Assembly (NCBI GenBank): GCA_963840725.1
Contig: CAWIZY010000028.1
Span: 186,001-250,000 of the forward strand
Length of the DNA: 64,000 nucleotides
DNA from: CAVWDU01 sp963840725
Lineage (GTDB): Bacteria > Pseudomonadota > Gammaproteobacteria > Pseudomonadales > Halieaceae
Direction of reading: 5' to 3'
Shown here piece by piece: positions 8,075 to 17,340 of this stretch (position 1 is its first letter; each line of letters begins with the position of its first letter). A program made the translations under genes and the position numbers. A model generated the notes under the pieces. That model was not told where the DNA came from. It did not search any database and was given only the letters and a program-made list of their open reading frames with translations.

Positions 8075-9709
8075 TCAGGTAATCACATCGGGCCGCTCAC
8101 GACCGCAATGACGCGCAATGCCAATCAGCGTTTCGGTGGCGACCGTCAGATCTTCGAGAACCTTCTGAGTCGCGAGCTCCAGCCGACCCGGGTCACGTTC
8201 GTAACGGTCGTAGTAGACCCTCAGGGTTGCACCGTCAGTGCCGGTACCGGAAAGCCGCAACACCACCCGGCCCCCGTCCTCGAAGAACAAGCGAATACCC
8301 TGCCCGGTGCTGACACTGTTATCGACGGGGTCGGTATAGCTGAATTCATCTGCCGAAGACACCACCAGGCCGTTGACCTCGGTCCCGGGCAGTCCGCTGA
8401 GCTGTCCTCGCAAGGTCTCCAGCATCCCGGCGGCGGCGCGGGAATCAACCCCCTCGTAATCGTGACGAGTGAAGTAGTCCCGACCAAAACGTTGCCAGTG
8501 GGCGCGCACTATGGCGCTCACCGGCTGTTCACGAGCGGCAATCACGTTAAGCCAGTACAACACTGCCCACAGTCCATCTTTTTCCCGGATATGGTCGGAC
8601 CCCGTTCCAAAACTCTCCTCCCCGCACAATGTTATCTTGCCGGCGTCCATCAGGTTGCCAAAGAACTTCCAGCCGGTGGGTGTCTCGTGGCAGTCAATAT
8701 CCATTGCCGCAGCCACCCGATCGACGGCTCGGCTGGTCGGCATGGACCGGGCCACTCCGGCCAGCCCATCCGCATAGCGCGGAATGTACTCGGCATTGGC
8801 AGCCAGCACCGCCAGAGAGTCACAGGGGTTGACGTAAAAGCCGGTACCCAGAATCATATTGCGGTCGCCGTCGCCGTCAGAGGCCGCACCAAAATCCGGC
8901 GGATCATCAGAGTTCATCCGGGCCACCAGGTCGGCGGCATGCGCCAGATTCGGGTCGGGATGACCACCGCCAAAGTCTTCCCTGGGCTCGGCATTGATAA
9001 CACTGCCCGGTGCCGCGCCGAGTCGGCGTTCGAGGATCTCTCGGGCGTAAGGACCCGTCACTGCATGCATGGCATCGAAGCACAAGGTGAACCGCTTGCC
9101 CTGGAGCAATTTGCCCATTGCCTCAAAGTCAAAGATCGTCTCCATCAGTTCCGCGTAGTCGGCCACCGGATCGATCACCAGCACCTCCATCCCACCCAGC
9201 TGAACCGAGCCCGGCCGATCGAGGTCGACGTCTTCTGCCGCCACCGTCAGATAGTGGTCGATGGTCTCACTGGCCCGGTGGATTGCAGCGGTCACCGTCT
9301 CGGTCGCCGGCCCCCCGTTGGCACCGTTAAACTTGATGCCGAAGTCGGCATCCGGGCCACCCGGGTTGTGACTCGCCGACAGTACCAGCCCGCCCAGTGC
9401 ATCGTGCTTGCGGATCACACAGGAGGCAGCTGGTGTTGACAGCAGCCCACCCTGCCCCACTAACAGCTGGCCGAAACCATTGGCCGCCGCCATCCGCGCA
9501 ATCACCTGCACCGCATGGCGGTTATAAAAGCGCCCGTCGCCGCCCAGTACCAGTCGCTGCCCGGCAATGTCGCCCAACGTATTGAAAACGGCCTGCACGA
9601 AATTCTCCAGATAGGCAGGTTGCTGAAACTCCCGTACTTTTTTGCGTAAGCCGGAGGTACCGGGTTTCTGACCGGCGAAAGGGCGGGTCGCTACTCGCTC
9701 TATATTCAT
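8075..9709 (-). CDS. pgm: Phosphoglucomutase, alpha-D-glucose specific
   Basis: A 544-residue alpha-D-phosphohexomutase that interconverts glucose-1-phosphate and glucose-6-phosphate. The phosphoserine loop is VLSASHNPGG, followed by DFGIKFNGANGGP; the metal-binding loop is ASDGDGDRNM; sugar binding is GEESFGTGSDH; the C-terminal phosphate-binding loop is RLSGTGTDGATLRVY. Length and motifs match the E. coli Pgm type (TIGR01132). It lies between the two glgC genes, 48 bp downstream of the first, and supplies glucose-1-phosphate to GlgC or drains the product of GlgP. Confidence 0.95.
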   Translation of the reverse strand: MNIERVATRPFAGQKPGTSGLRKKVREFQQPAYLENFVQAVFNTLGDIAGQRLVLGGDGRFYNRHAVQVIARMAAANGFGQLLVGQGGLLSTPAASCVIRKHDALGGLVLSASHNPGGPDADFGIKFNGANGGPATETVTAAIHRASETIDHYLTVAAEDVDLDRPGSVQLGGMEVLVIDPVADYAELMETIFDFEAMGKLLQGKRFTLCFDAMHAVTGPYAREILERRLGAAPGSVINAEPREDFGGGHPDPNLAHAADLVARMNSDDPPDFGAASDGDGDRNMILGTGFYVNPCDSLAVLAANAEYIPRYADGLAGVARSMPTSRAVDRVAAAMDIDCHETPTGWKFFGNLMDAGKITLCGEESFGTGSDHIREKDGLWAVLYWLNVIAAREQPVSAIVRAHWQRFGRDYFTRHDYEGVDSRAAAGMLETLRGQLSGLPGTEVNGLVVSSADEFSYTDPVDNSVSTGQGIRLFFEDGGRVVLRLSGTGTDGATLRVYYDRYERDPGRLELATQKVLEDLTVATETLIGIARHCGRERPDVIT

Positions 9710-9757
9710 AGTGACTCCAAATTTTTGATGGTAGCGGCTGAAAATACCCCCTCGAGC

Positions 9758-11023
9758 CTAGCGACTGCCGGGCTGGCCCAGCATGCCGCGGGTCACCAGG
9801 GTGATGCCGCTATCGGTCACCCGGAAGCCCTTTTCCCGATCTGCTTCCGGATCAAAGCCAATCTCCATACCCTCTGGAATATCGCAGCCGCGATCCAGAA
9901 TAGCCCGCCGTATATTGCAATGGCGTCCAATCTTGACCCCCGGTAACACCACGGATTCCTCAACTTTTGACCAGGACCGCATGAACACATCCGAGAACAG
10001 GAGAGATTTGCGCAACAGGGCGCCCGAGATAATGCAGCCGCCCGAAACCATGGAATCCACCGCCATGCCCCGCCGGTCATCCTGATCAAACACAAATTTC
10101 GCCGGAGGCAACTGGGCCGGATAGGTCCATACTGGCCAGTCGGGATCATAAATATTCAGTGGTGGCGTCGGCTCTATCAGCTCCATATTGGCCTTCCAGT
10201 ATGACTCCAGCGTGCCAACATCGCGCCAATACGCCCGCCCACCGGTTTTGGCATCCCTGAAGGGGTAGGCCTTGATGTAATTGGCGGCAACCACCGACGG
10301 AATGATGTCATTGCCGAAGTCATGAGAAGATTCCAGATCGGTAGAATCCTTGATCAGCTGGTCGAACAGGAACTCGGTGGTAAATACATAATTACCCATC
10401 GAAGCCAGCGCCAGGCCCGGCTCCCCTGGAATCGGGGAGGGATTGGCGGGTTTTTCTTCAAATGCGACCACCCGGCTGTTGGTGTCTACTTTCATAACCC
10501 CGAACGTATTGGCCGCCTCATCGATCGGGACTTCCAGGCAGGAAACAGTCATGTCGGCACCGCTTTCGACGTGATCGACCAGCATCGGGCCGTAGTCCAT
10601 TTTATAGATATGATCGCCGGACAGGACAATAAGGTACTTCGGCATCTCTTCACGGATGATATCGATATTCTGATAAATCGCATCTGCCGTGCCGCGGTAC
10701 CAATCCTCCGAGTAGCGTTGGGAGGCCGGCAGGATCTCTACATATTCACCCAGCTCTTTTTTGAAATGACTCCAGCCCTGAACCAGGTGCCTGACCAGCG
10801 AGTGCGCTTTGTATTGGGTTAGCACGCCAACTCGCCGCACACCTGAGTTTATGCAGTTTGAGAGCGGGAAATCGATAATCCGGTATTTGCCGCCAAAATA
10901 CAGTGCGGGTTTGGCCCGCCAATTGGTGAGCTCGTAAAGCCGCGAGCCGCGGCCCCCGGCCAGAACCAGCGCCATCGTATCGCGGGTGAGACGACTGACG
11001 TATCGCGGATCATTTTCCTGCAT
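9758..11023 (-). CDS. glgC: Glucose-1-phosphate adenylyltransferase, copy nearest glgP
   Basis: A 421-residue ADP-glucose pyrophosphorylase with TMALVLAGGRGSRLYELT, WRAKPALYFGGKYRIIDF, FPLSNCINSGVRR, YRGTADAIYQNIDI, SGDHIYKMDYGPML and the C-terminal left-handed helix SGALLRKSLLFSDV. It starts with ATG at 11023 after glgP with a 54-bp spacer. It is clearly homologous to the copy at 6521-7789 but diverged throughout, so the duplication is not recent. Paired GlgC proteins may form hetero-oligomers or differ in effector response; that is an inference. Confidence 0.95.
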   Translation of the reverse strand: MQENDPRYVSRLTRDTMALVLAGGRGSRLYELTNWRAKPALYFGGKYRIIDFPLSNCINSGVRRVGVLTQYKAHSLVRHLVQGWSHFKKELGEYVEILPASQRYSEDWYRGTADAIYQNIDIIREEMPKYLIVLSGDHIYKMDYGPMLVDHVESGADMTVSCLEVPIDEAANTFGVMKVDTNSRVVAFEEKPANPSPIPGEPGLALASMGNYVFTTEFLFDQLIKDSTDLESSHDFGNDIIPSVVAANYIKAYPFRDAKTGGRAYWRDVGTLESYWKANMELIEPTPPLNIYDPDWPVWTYPAQLPPAKFVFDQDDRRGMAVDSMVSGGCIISGALLRKSLLFSDVFMRSWSKVEESVVLPGVKIGRHCNIRRAILDRGCDIPEGMEIGFDPEADREKGFRVTDSGITLVTRGMLGQPGSR

Positions 11024-11077
11024 GATGTCCTCCCCGGGACTGGAGTTGGGTACGCGCCAGTTTGGTGACAGCGTCGG

Positions 11078-13528
11078 TTAACGGTACCAGATGTCGTCGC
11101 GGTATTCGCGAATGGTGCGATCACTGGAGAATCTGCCGCTGGCGGCTGTATTGAGCACACTCATTCGAGACCAGGCTGTCTGGTCCTGATAGGCCAGGCC
11201 TACAGCCTGCTGCGCCTCAATATAACTGCCAAAATCTGCCACCGTCATCCAGGGATCGTGAGGACTGCGCAATGCGGCAGTAATCGGTTCAAAAATCCCC
11301 GGTTCGAATAGACTGAAGTAGCCGCTCTCCAGAAGCTGCAGCACCCGCTGCAGCGCCGGGTCTGCGGCAATCAGCGCCCCAGGGTCGTAAGCACTGCGGG
11401 TCACTTTGACCTGTTCCGCGTTCAGTCCGAACAGGAAGAAGTTCTGGGCTCCCACCGCGTCCCGGATTTCGATATTCGCCCCGTCCAGCGTGCCGATGGT
11501 GAGCGCGCCATTCATCATGAACTTCATGTTGCCCGTACCCGAGGCCTCTTTGCCTGCGGTGGAGATCTGCTCGGAGAGGTCCGTGCCGGGACAAATCACT
11601 TCCATTTGCGTCACCCGATAATCCGGGACAAACGCCACGCGTAACCAATCGCGAGCCCGCGGATCGCGATTTACCACCTGCGCCACGTTGTTGATCAGCT
11701 TGATGATCAGTTTAGCCATTACGTAACCGGGTGCGGCCTTGCCGCCAAACAGCACACAGCGAGGCTGCATACCATCGGTATCACCCTGTGAAATACGGTC
11801 GTAGAGGTGAATAACGTGCAAAACGTTGAGCAACTGACGCTTGTATTCATGGATGCGCTTGACCTGTACGTCAAACAGCATGGAGGGCTCAAAGGAGACC
11901 TGGCACTCCTGCTTAACCAGCGCTGCCAGGCGGTGTTTGTTACCCTCTTTTACCGCCATCCAGCGTGTCCTGAAAGCGGCATCTTCGGCGCAGGGACGCA
12001 GCCCTTCCAACTGATCGAGATCAGAGACCCAGTCCGCGCCGATAGCCTCGGTAATCAGCGACTCCAGGTTGCGATTACAGTGGGCAAGCCAACGCCGGGG
12101 GGTGACACCGTTTGTCTTGTTATTGAACTTCTCAGGCCACAGCGCGTAGAAGTCACGAAACAGGCCCTCTTTCAGTAGCCGCGTATGCAGAGCAGCGACA
12201 CCGTTCACAGAAAAGCTGCCCACTATAGCAAGGTGAGCCATGCGCAATTGGGGCACTAACCCTTCCTCTACAATCGAAAGGCGCCGCTGTCGCTCCACAT
12301 CCCCTGGCCACCGATGTGCAACCTCACCGAGGAAGCGCGCGTTGATTTCGTAGATTATCTCCAGCAACCTCGGCAACAATCGGCCAAAAGAGGCAACCGA
12401 CCAGCGCTCCAGCGCCTCGGGCAACAGGGTATGATTGGTGTACGCCATGGTGTTGCGGGTGATTTCCCAGGCCTCATTCCAACCCAGGCAATGCTCGTCC
12501 ATCAACAGCCGCATCAGTTCGGCTACCGCCACAGTAGGATGCGTGTCGTTCAACTGGAAACAGGTCTTGGCGGCAAACCCGCTAAAATCCTCCCCGTGGT
12601 GTATGCGCCATCGCTTCAACACGTCCTGTAAACTGGCAGATGCCAGGAAGTACTGCTGGCGCAGCCGCAGTTCCTTGCCGCTTTCGCTGCTGTCGTTGGG
12701 GTACAGAACCATAGTGATCTGTTCCGCCAGATTCTTCTGCGCCACCGCATCGGTGTAACTACCTGCGTTGAACTCCTCGAGATCAAACTCATCGGTGGCC
12801 TCGGACTTCCAAAGCCGCAGCGTATTCACCCTGTCATTGCGAAACCCCGGGATCGGCACGTCGTAGGGAACCGCGAGCACATCCTGGGTATCCGCCCAGC
12901 GCTGACGCTGATTCCCATGCGCATCACGATAACTCTCGCTACGCCCTAAATACTTGACCCTGCAAGTGTTTTCGGGGCTTTCAATCTCCCAGAGGTGACC
13001 CTCCCGCAGCCAATTGTCAGGGCTCTCTACCTGATAGCCATCTTCGATCTGCTGATGGAACATCCCGTATTCGTAGCGAATACCGTAACCGGTAACCGGC
13101 AGTTCCAGACAGGCACAGCTGTCCAGAAAACAGGCCGCCAGTCGGCCCAGCCCGCCATTGCCAAGTCCGGCATCCATCTCCGGCGCCAGTACGTCCTCAA
13201 GTTCGCAGCTGTATTCACGCAAGACCTCTCGCACGGGCTGTTCGAGGTCGAGGTTAAGAACGGCATTATTCATTGCCCGGCCCATCAGGAACTCCAGCGA
13301 AATGTAGTGGACGGACTTGGGCTGCTCCTCCCGGTCGCGCTCGCGGGTTCGTCGCCAGCGCTCGACCAGCCGGTCGCGCACGGTCAATCCCAAGGCGTGG
13401 TAGAGGTAACGCCGCGACTCACCCACCGCGTCGCGGCCCAGGGTGACGTGAAAATGACGCCGCAGGTCTTTTGCGACGGCAGGCTCATCCATTCCAAGGC
13501 CCGGAAGGCCCTTGTCTACACTTGACAT
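11078..13528 (-). CDS. glgP: Glycogen/maltodextrin phosphorylase
   Basis: An 816-residue GT35 enzyme that releases glucose-1-phosphate from glycogen ends using phosphate and PLP. Diagnostic blocks include YISLEFLMGRAM, GLGNGGLGRLAACFLDS, YGIRYEYGMF, QLNDTHPTVAVAELMR, RIHEYKRQLLN and the PLP lysine region EASGTGNMKFMMNGALTIGTLDGANIE. I chose ATG at 13528, which has GAGAG about eight bases upstream. A TTG start at 13543, overlapping the glgB stop, would add five residues. Follows glgB with 11 bp or an overlap, so it is co-transcribed. Confidence 0.95.
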   Translation of the reverse strand: MSSVDKGLPGLGMDEPAVAKDLRRHFHVTLGRDAVGESRRYLYHALGLTVRDRLVERWRRTRERDREEQPKSVHYISLEFLMGRAMNNAVLNLDLEQPVREVLREYSCELEDVLAPEMDAGLGNGGLGRLAACFLDSCACLELPVTGYGIRYEYGMFHQQIEDGYQVESPDNWLREGHLWEIESPENTCRVKYLGRSESYRDAHGNQRQRWADTQDVLAVPYDVPIPGFRNDRVNTLRLWKSEATDEFDLEEFNAGSYTDAVAQKNLAEQITMVLYPNDSSESGKELRLRQQYFLASASLQDVLKRWRIHHGEDFSGFAAKTCFQLNDTHPTVAVAELMRLLMDEHCLGWNEAWEITRNTMAYTNHTLLPEALERWSVASFGRLLPRLLEIIYEINARFLGEVAHRWPGDVERQRRLSIVEEGLVPQLRMAHLAIVGSFSVNGVAALHTRLLKEGLFRDFYALWPEKFNNKTNGVTPRRWLAHCNRNLESLITEAIGADWVSDLDQLEGLRPCAEDAAFRTRWMAVKEGNKHRLAALVKQECQVSFEPSMLFDVQVKRIHEYKRQLLNVLHVIHLYDRISQGDTDGMQPRCVLFGGKAAPGYVMAKLIIKLINNVAQVVNRDPRARDWLRVAFVPDYRVTQMEVICPGTDLSEQISTAGKEASGTGNMKFMMNGALTIGTLDGANIEIRDAVGAQNFFLFGLNAEQVKVTRSAYDPGALIAADPALQRVLQLLESGYFSLFEPGIFEPITAALRSPHDPWMTVADFGSYIEAQQAVGLAYQDQTAWSRMSVLNTAASGRFSSDRTIREYRDDIWYR

Positions 13529-13539
13529 AGTCGGTTCTC

Positions 13540-15768
13540 TCAAGCTCCCTCGTAGACGAAAATAACGGTCGCCAATGGCGGCAGTTCGATCGTCAACGAG
13601 CAGGGCTGGTTACCACTGGGGTCATCTTCTGACGCTATGATAACCGGGTTAATGATATTGCTGCCGCCATACCCCTCGGCATCGGTATTGATCAATTCGC
13701 GGTACTCCCCATCATATGGCACACCCACCCGATAACCGTGGTGGACCACAGGAGTCAGGTTGCTGATCACAATCGCCAGGGAACTATCATCCGTATTGCG
13801 GCGCAGCCACGCGAAGATAGAAGTCTCGTGGTTATCTACCTGCAGCCATTGGAATCCCTCGTGTTCGCAATCCAGTTCATGTAAAGCAGGGGTCCCCACG
13901 TAGGCGTGATTCAAGTCTCTGACCAGCTGTTGCATGCCACGATGGGGCGGACTTGCGAGGAGCTGCCAGTCCAGAGACCGATCATGGTTCCATTCGCTGC
14001 GCTGGGCAAATTCCCCCCCCATAAACAGAAGTTTCTTGCCCGGGTGCCCCCACATGAAGCCCAGGTAGGCTCGAAGGTTGGCGAACTGCTGCCAGCTATC
14101 GCCCGGCATCTTGTGCAGCAAGGAGCGCTTCCCGTGTACTACCTCGTCATGACTGAGTGGCAGCACAAAGTTCTCGCTCCAGGCATAGGCAATACCAAAC
14201 GTCATCTCGTTGTGGTGATGACGACGATGCTCTGGCTGGCGCTCCATATAGCGAAGCGTATCGTTCATCCAGCCCATATTCCACTTGTAGCCGAAACCCA
14301 GTCCGCCGCTGTCTGCAGGCCGGGAGACACCGGGCCAGGATGTGGACTCCTCCGCTACCATCATTGCTCCGGGTTGGTTGCGGTACACCCGGGTATTGAC
14401 GGTGCGCAAAAATTCTATGGCCTCAAGGTTTTCACGGCCGCCCAGTTCATTGGGCAGCCACTGCCCCTCCTCCCTGCTGTAGTCGAGGTATAGCATGGAC
14501 GCCACAGCATCAACCCTGAGACCGTCCAGATGAAACTCATCGAGCCAATAGATCGCGTTGCTCAGCAGATAGCTAACCACCTCGCCCCGGCCGTAGTTAT
14601 AGATCAGCGTATTCCAATCGGGGTGAAAGCCTTTGCGTCGGTCGCTGTGCTCGTACAGGCAGCTGCCGTCAAACTTGCCCAGACCGTGCTCGTCAGTCGG
14701 AAAATGCCCGGGCACCCAATCGAGCAGAACACCGAGACCACTGCGGTGACAGGAGTCCACAAAGTAACGGAATTCGTCCGGCGTCCCGAAGCGGATGCTG
14801 GGCGCATACATACCAATCGGCTGGTAGCCCCAGGACCCGTCAAAGGGATACTCACTGACCGGCATCAACTGTATATGGGTAAACCCCATCTCTATCACAT
14901 AGGGGATCAACTCATCTGCCAGCTCGCAGTAGCTCAGGTAGCGGTTGTTTTCGCTCTCTCGCCGACGCCATGACCCAACGTGGACTTCATAAATTGACAC
15001 GGCCTGTCGGCGGCTGTTCTGCGTATTGCGCCGCTGCAGCCAGCCATCGTCACCCCAGATAAAGCCGTCGTCCATCACTACCCGGGATGCGGTCTGAGGC
15101 GGATGCTGCATGGAGCGGGCATAAGGGTCTGACTTCAACGCCAGCGGTTCTCCTCTGCTATCGATAACCTCAAACTTGTAGTTGGCATTGCGGTTGACTC
15201 CGGGTACGAAAATTTCCCAAACCCCGGAGGCTGCGTGAGGCCGCATAACATGTCGCCGTCCATCCCAGTAGTTGAATTCGCCGACCACTGAGACGCGTCG
15301 CGCGTTGGGCGCCCATACGGTGAAGACCACACCTTCCACCCCCAGCAAACGACGCGAATGTGCCCCCAACCAGCGATACGAGCGTTCCTGGGTCCCTTCG
15401 CCAAACAGGTACAGATCATCTCGGCTGACACAGGAAGGGAAGCGGTAAACGTCTTCCTCGATAGCCTCGACGCCGTCATAATCGGCGCGCAGGTAATAGT
15501 CGAAAGGATTGCGCCGGTTGCCAAGGCCTTTCTCAAACACACCGCCCCGGTGAACTCTTTGCAGCTCGGTGACCTTGCGTCCACTAGCGCGAGCGATCAC
15601 CGCGACACGCTCGGCGTCGGGCAGGAATACTCTAATCTCCAGACAGCGGGCCTCCGGCCGGTAGTGAGGCCCCAGCACCGCAAACAGATCGCCGCAGTCA
15701 CCACGGACGATCGCTTCCAGTGCCTGCTCCGTCAATGTTGAGGTGACCTGTCCGGCAGGTTTTGGCAC
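13540..15768 (-). CDS. glgB: 1,4-alpha-glucan branching enzyme (GH13)
   Basis: Introduces alpha-1,6 branches into glycogen. It has an N-terminal CBM48 pair and GH13 catalytic blocks GFTHIQLMPVSEYPFDGSWGYQ, VDSCHRSGLGVLLDWVPGHF, DGLRVDAVASMLY (nucleophile Asp), MVAEESTSWP (acid Glu) and LPLSHDEVVHGK. The GTG at 15768 has GGGAG seven bases upstream and gives 742 residues, the usual size. The open frame runs to a GTG at 15816 inside a 20-bp duplicated repeat; those 16 extra residues are unlikely to be translated. It is the first gene of the long minus-strand glycogen operon. Confidence 0.95.
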   Translation of the reverse strand: MPKPAGQVTSTLTEQALEAIVRGDCGDLFAVLGPHYRPEARCLEIRVFLPDAERVAVIARASGRKVTELQRVHRGGVFEKGLGNRRNPFDYYLRADYDGVEAIEEDVYRFPSCVSRDDLYLFGEGTQERSYRWLGAHSRRLLGVEGVVFTVWAPNARRVSVVGEFNYWDGRRHVMRPHAASGVWEIFVPGVNRNANYKFEVIDSRGEPLALKSDPYARSMQHPPQTASRVVMDDGFIWGDDGWLQRRNTQNSRRQAVSIYEVHVGSWRRRESENNRYLSYCELADELIPYVIEMGFTHIQLMPVSEYPFDGSWGYQPIGMYAPSIRFGTPDEFRYFVDSCHRSGLGVLLDWVPGHFPTDEHGLGKFDGSCLYEHSDRRKGFHPDWNTLIYNYGRGEVVSYLLSNAIYWLDEFHLDGLRVDAVASMLYLDYSREEGQWLPNELGGRENLEAIEFLRTVNTRVYRNQPGAMMVAEESTSWPGVSRPADSGGLGFGYKWNMGWMNDTLRYMERQPEHRRHHHNEMTFGIAYAWSENFVLPLSHDEVVHGKRSLLHKMPGDSWQQFANLRAYLGFMWGHPGKKLLFMGGEFAQRSEWNHDRSLDWQLLASPPHRGMQQLVRDLNHAYVGTPALHELDCEHEGFQWLQVDNHETSIFAWLRRNTDDSSLAIVISNLTPVVHHGYRVGVPYDGEYRELINTDAEGYGGSNIINPVIIASEDDPSGNQPCSLTIELPPLATVIFVYEGA

Positions 15769-15798
15769 ACTGTTACTCCCGTTTAGTGGCGGCTGCGC

Positions 15799-15838
15799 TC
15801 CGCCAGCGCGGTGCACTATCCGCCAGCGCGGTGCACTA
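15799..15838. repeat. Two exact 20-bp tandem copies upstream of glgB
   Basis: The 20-bp unit TCCGCCAGCGCGGTGCACTA occurs twice back to back at 15799-15818 and 15819-15838, just upstream of the chosen glgB start. Each unit contains the palindrome GTGCAC. It could be a polymerase-slippage duplication in the 5' leader. Confidence 0.9.
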
Positions 15839-15987
15839 AAAAATGGGCTGCAGGGCGGATCAAGGAGACCGGCGCCGCGAATTCATTGTGACAGATATTC
15901 GCCGCCGCAGCCAAACTGCTGTGGTAAGGTCACCGGTGCTTGCGCAGCAAGTTAGCACCTTAAACCCATTTGAGAGAGATAGTCATT

Positions 15988-17340
15988 ATGCACTGGCTGC
16001 TGGCCGCTTTGGCGCTGTTTAATACTCTTTCCATGCTCACCGTCTGTGCGCCGCGCGCAGTGCCGCGCAAGGCCGCGCCCTGGGCCCTGTTCGCGTTCGC
16101 CCTGCTCGCCACCGAGCTGGCCTGGATCTGGCTGCCGCTGCAAGCCGCCATTGCTGGCGTGTTGGTCTGGGGGGGAGCCCTGGATCATTGGCTGGGCCAG
16201 TGCGCTGCACCACTACTGCTACTGAGTTGGTGCGGACTAGCCTGGAGCATTGTAAAGAGCACCCAGGCGGCAGCGGCGCTGGAGCGCGGCCTGCGGCAGG
16301 GTCTCGGCGAAGACTATCGCAAGGCAATACCCCCGGCTGCGAGCGACCTGTTGCGCGAATCGATACGGTTCGGAGACTGGCGCAACCCCATTGGCTTCAA
16401 ACGGGACGACGTCGAAGTCATCCGTGGCATCCCTTACGGACGGGCTGGTGTCCGCCAGCAGCTGGACATCTACCGCCCACGTCAACTCCCCGAAAATGGC
16501 TGTCCGGTGTTATTGCAGATTCACGGTGGTGCCTGGGTCATGGGAGACAAGGGCAGTCAGGCCCTGCCATTGATGTATCTGCTGGCCAGCAAAGGCTGGA
16601 TTTGCGTCGCTGCCAACTACCGGCTCAGTCCCAGCGTCAGCTTTCCCACCCACCTGGAGGACTGCAAGTCAGCCCTGTGCTGGATTAGGGAACAGGGGCA
16701 GGCTTACGGTATGGACCCAGACTTCGTGGCCGTCACCGGTGGCTCGGCGGGGGGACACCTCGCAGCTCTGACAGGTCTCACGGCAAACCGCCAGGATCTG
16801 CAACCGGATCACCCGCGCACCGACTCCTCGGTGCAAGCCTGTATCCCTTTCTATGGCGTGTACGACTTCCTGGTGCGCTACGATCAGCACCCCAATCGCT
16901 ACGCCTACGAGTCTTTCGTCAAAGGCAGAGTGATTCATCAGACGCTGGAGGAAAACCCCGAGCTCTGGGACCTGGCGTCGCCTATCGCACAGATTCACGC
17001 AGACGCACCGCCGTTTATGTTGGTCCACGGTGACCTCGACAGCCTCGCCGTGGTGGCAGAAGGGCGAGTGTTCACCGAAAAACTGCGGGCGCTATCTGCC
17101 GAACCCGTGGTCTATGCCGAACTGCCGGGCGCAGAACATGCATTTGACGTGGTTCATTCGCTGCGCACGGAACAGACCGTCAGCGCCGTGCACCGCTTTC
17201 TCGAATGGTGTCTCGCCCGGCATCGCCAGCGAGCCCGGGAGCCGGTCAGCGCTGCTGGAGCGACGGCAGATCAGCCCGAGCAGGTGCGAACAGCGCCACA
17301 GCGCAGCAAGCCGCAGATAGCGGAGGCCAGCGCTGGATGA
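15988..17340 (+). CDS. Membrane-anchored alpha/beta hydrolase (HSL-type esterase)
   Basis: A 450-residue protein. The N-terminal 90 residues contain about three hydrophobic segments; the rest is an alpha/beta hydrolase with the oxyanion motif QIHGGAWVMGD, the nucleophile elbow GGSAGGHLA, and late Asp (VHGDLDSLAVV) and His (GAEHAFD) residues completing the triad. HGG plus GxSxG place it with hormone-sensitive-lipase or carboxylesterase relatives; substrate unknown. ATG at 15988 is preceded by GAGAGA; an upstream TTG (15970) is less likely. Its stop overlaps the next start as ATGA, so the two are coupled. Divergent from glgB. Confidence 0.85.
   Translation: MHWLLAALALFNTLSMLTVCAPRAVPRKAAPWALFAFALLATELAWIWLPLQAAIAGVLVWGGALDHWLGQCAAPLLLLSWCGLAWSIVKSTQAAAALERGLRQGLGEDYRKAIPPAASDLLRESIRFGDWRNPIGFKRDDVEVIRGIPYGRAGVRQQLDIYRPRQLPENGCPVLLQIHGGAWVMGDKGSQALPLMYLLASKGWICVAANYRLSPSVSFPTHLEDCKSALCWIREQGQAYGMDPDFVAVTGGSAGGHLAALTGLTANRQDLQPDHPRTDSSVQACIPFYGVYDFLVRYDQHPNRYAYESFVKGRVIHQTLEENPELWDLASPIAQIHADAPPFMLVHGDLDSLAVVAEGRVFTEKLRALSAEPVVYAELPGAEHAFDVVHSLRTEQTVSAVHRFLEWCLARHRQRAREPVSAAGATADQPEQVRTAPQRSKPQIAEASAG

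Noticed and set aside
8108..9439. 443-residue plus-strand ORF inside pgm
   Set aside because: A shadow of the high-GC pgm gene; no domains, and the minus frame is conserved.
13540..15816. glgB start at GTG 15816
   Set aside because: It lies within a tandem duplication and lacks a ribosome site, whereas GTG 15768 has GGGAG at seven bases.
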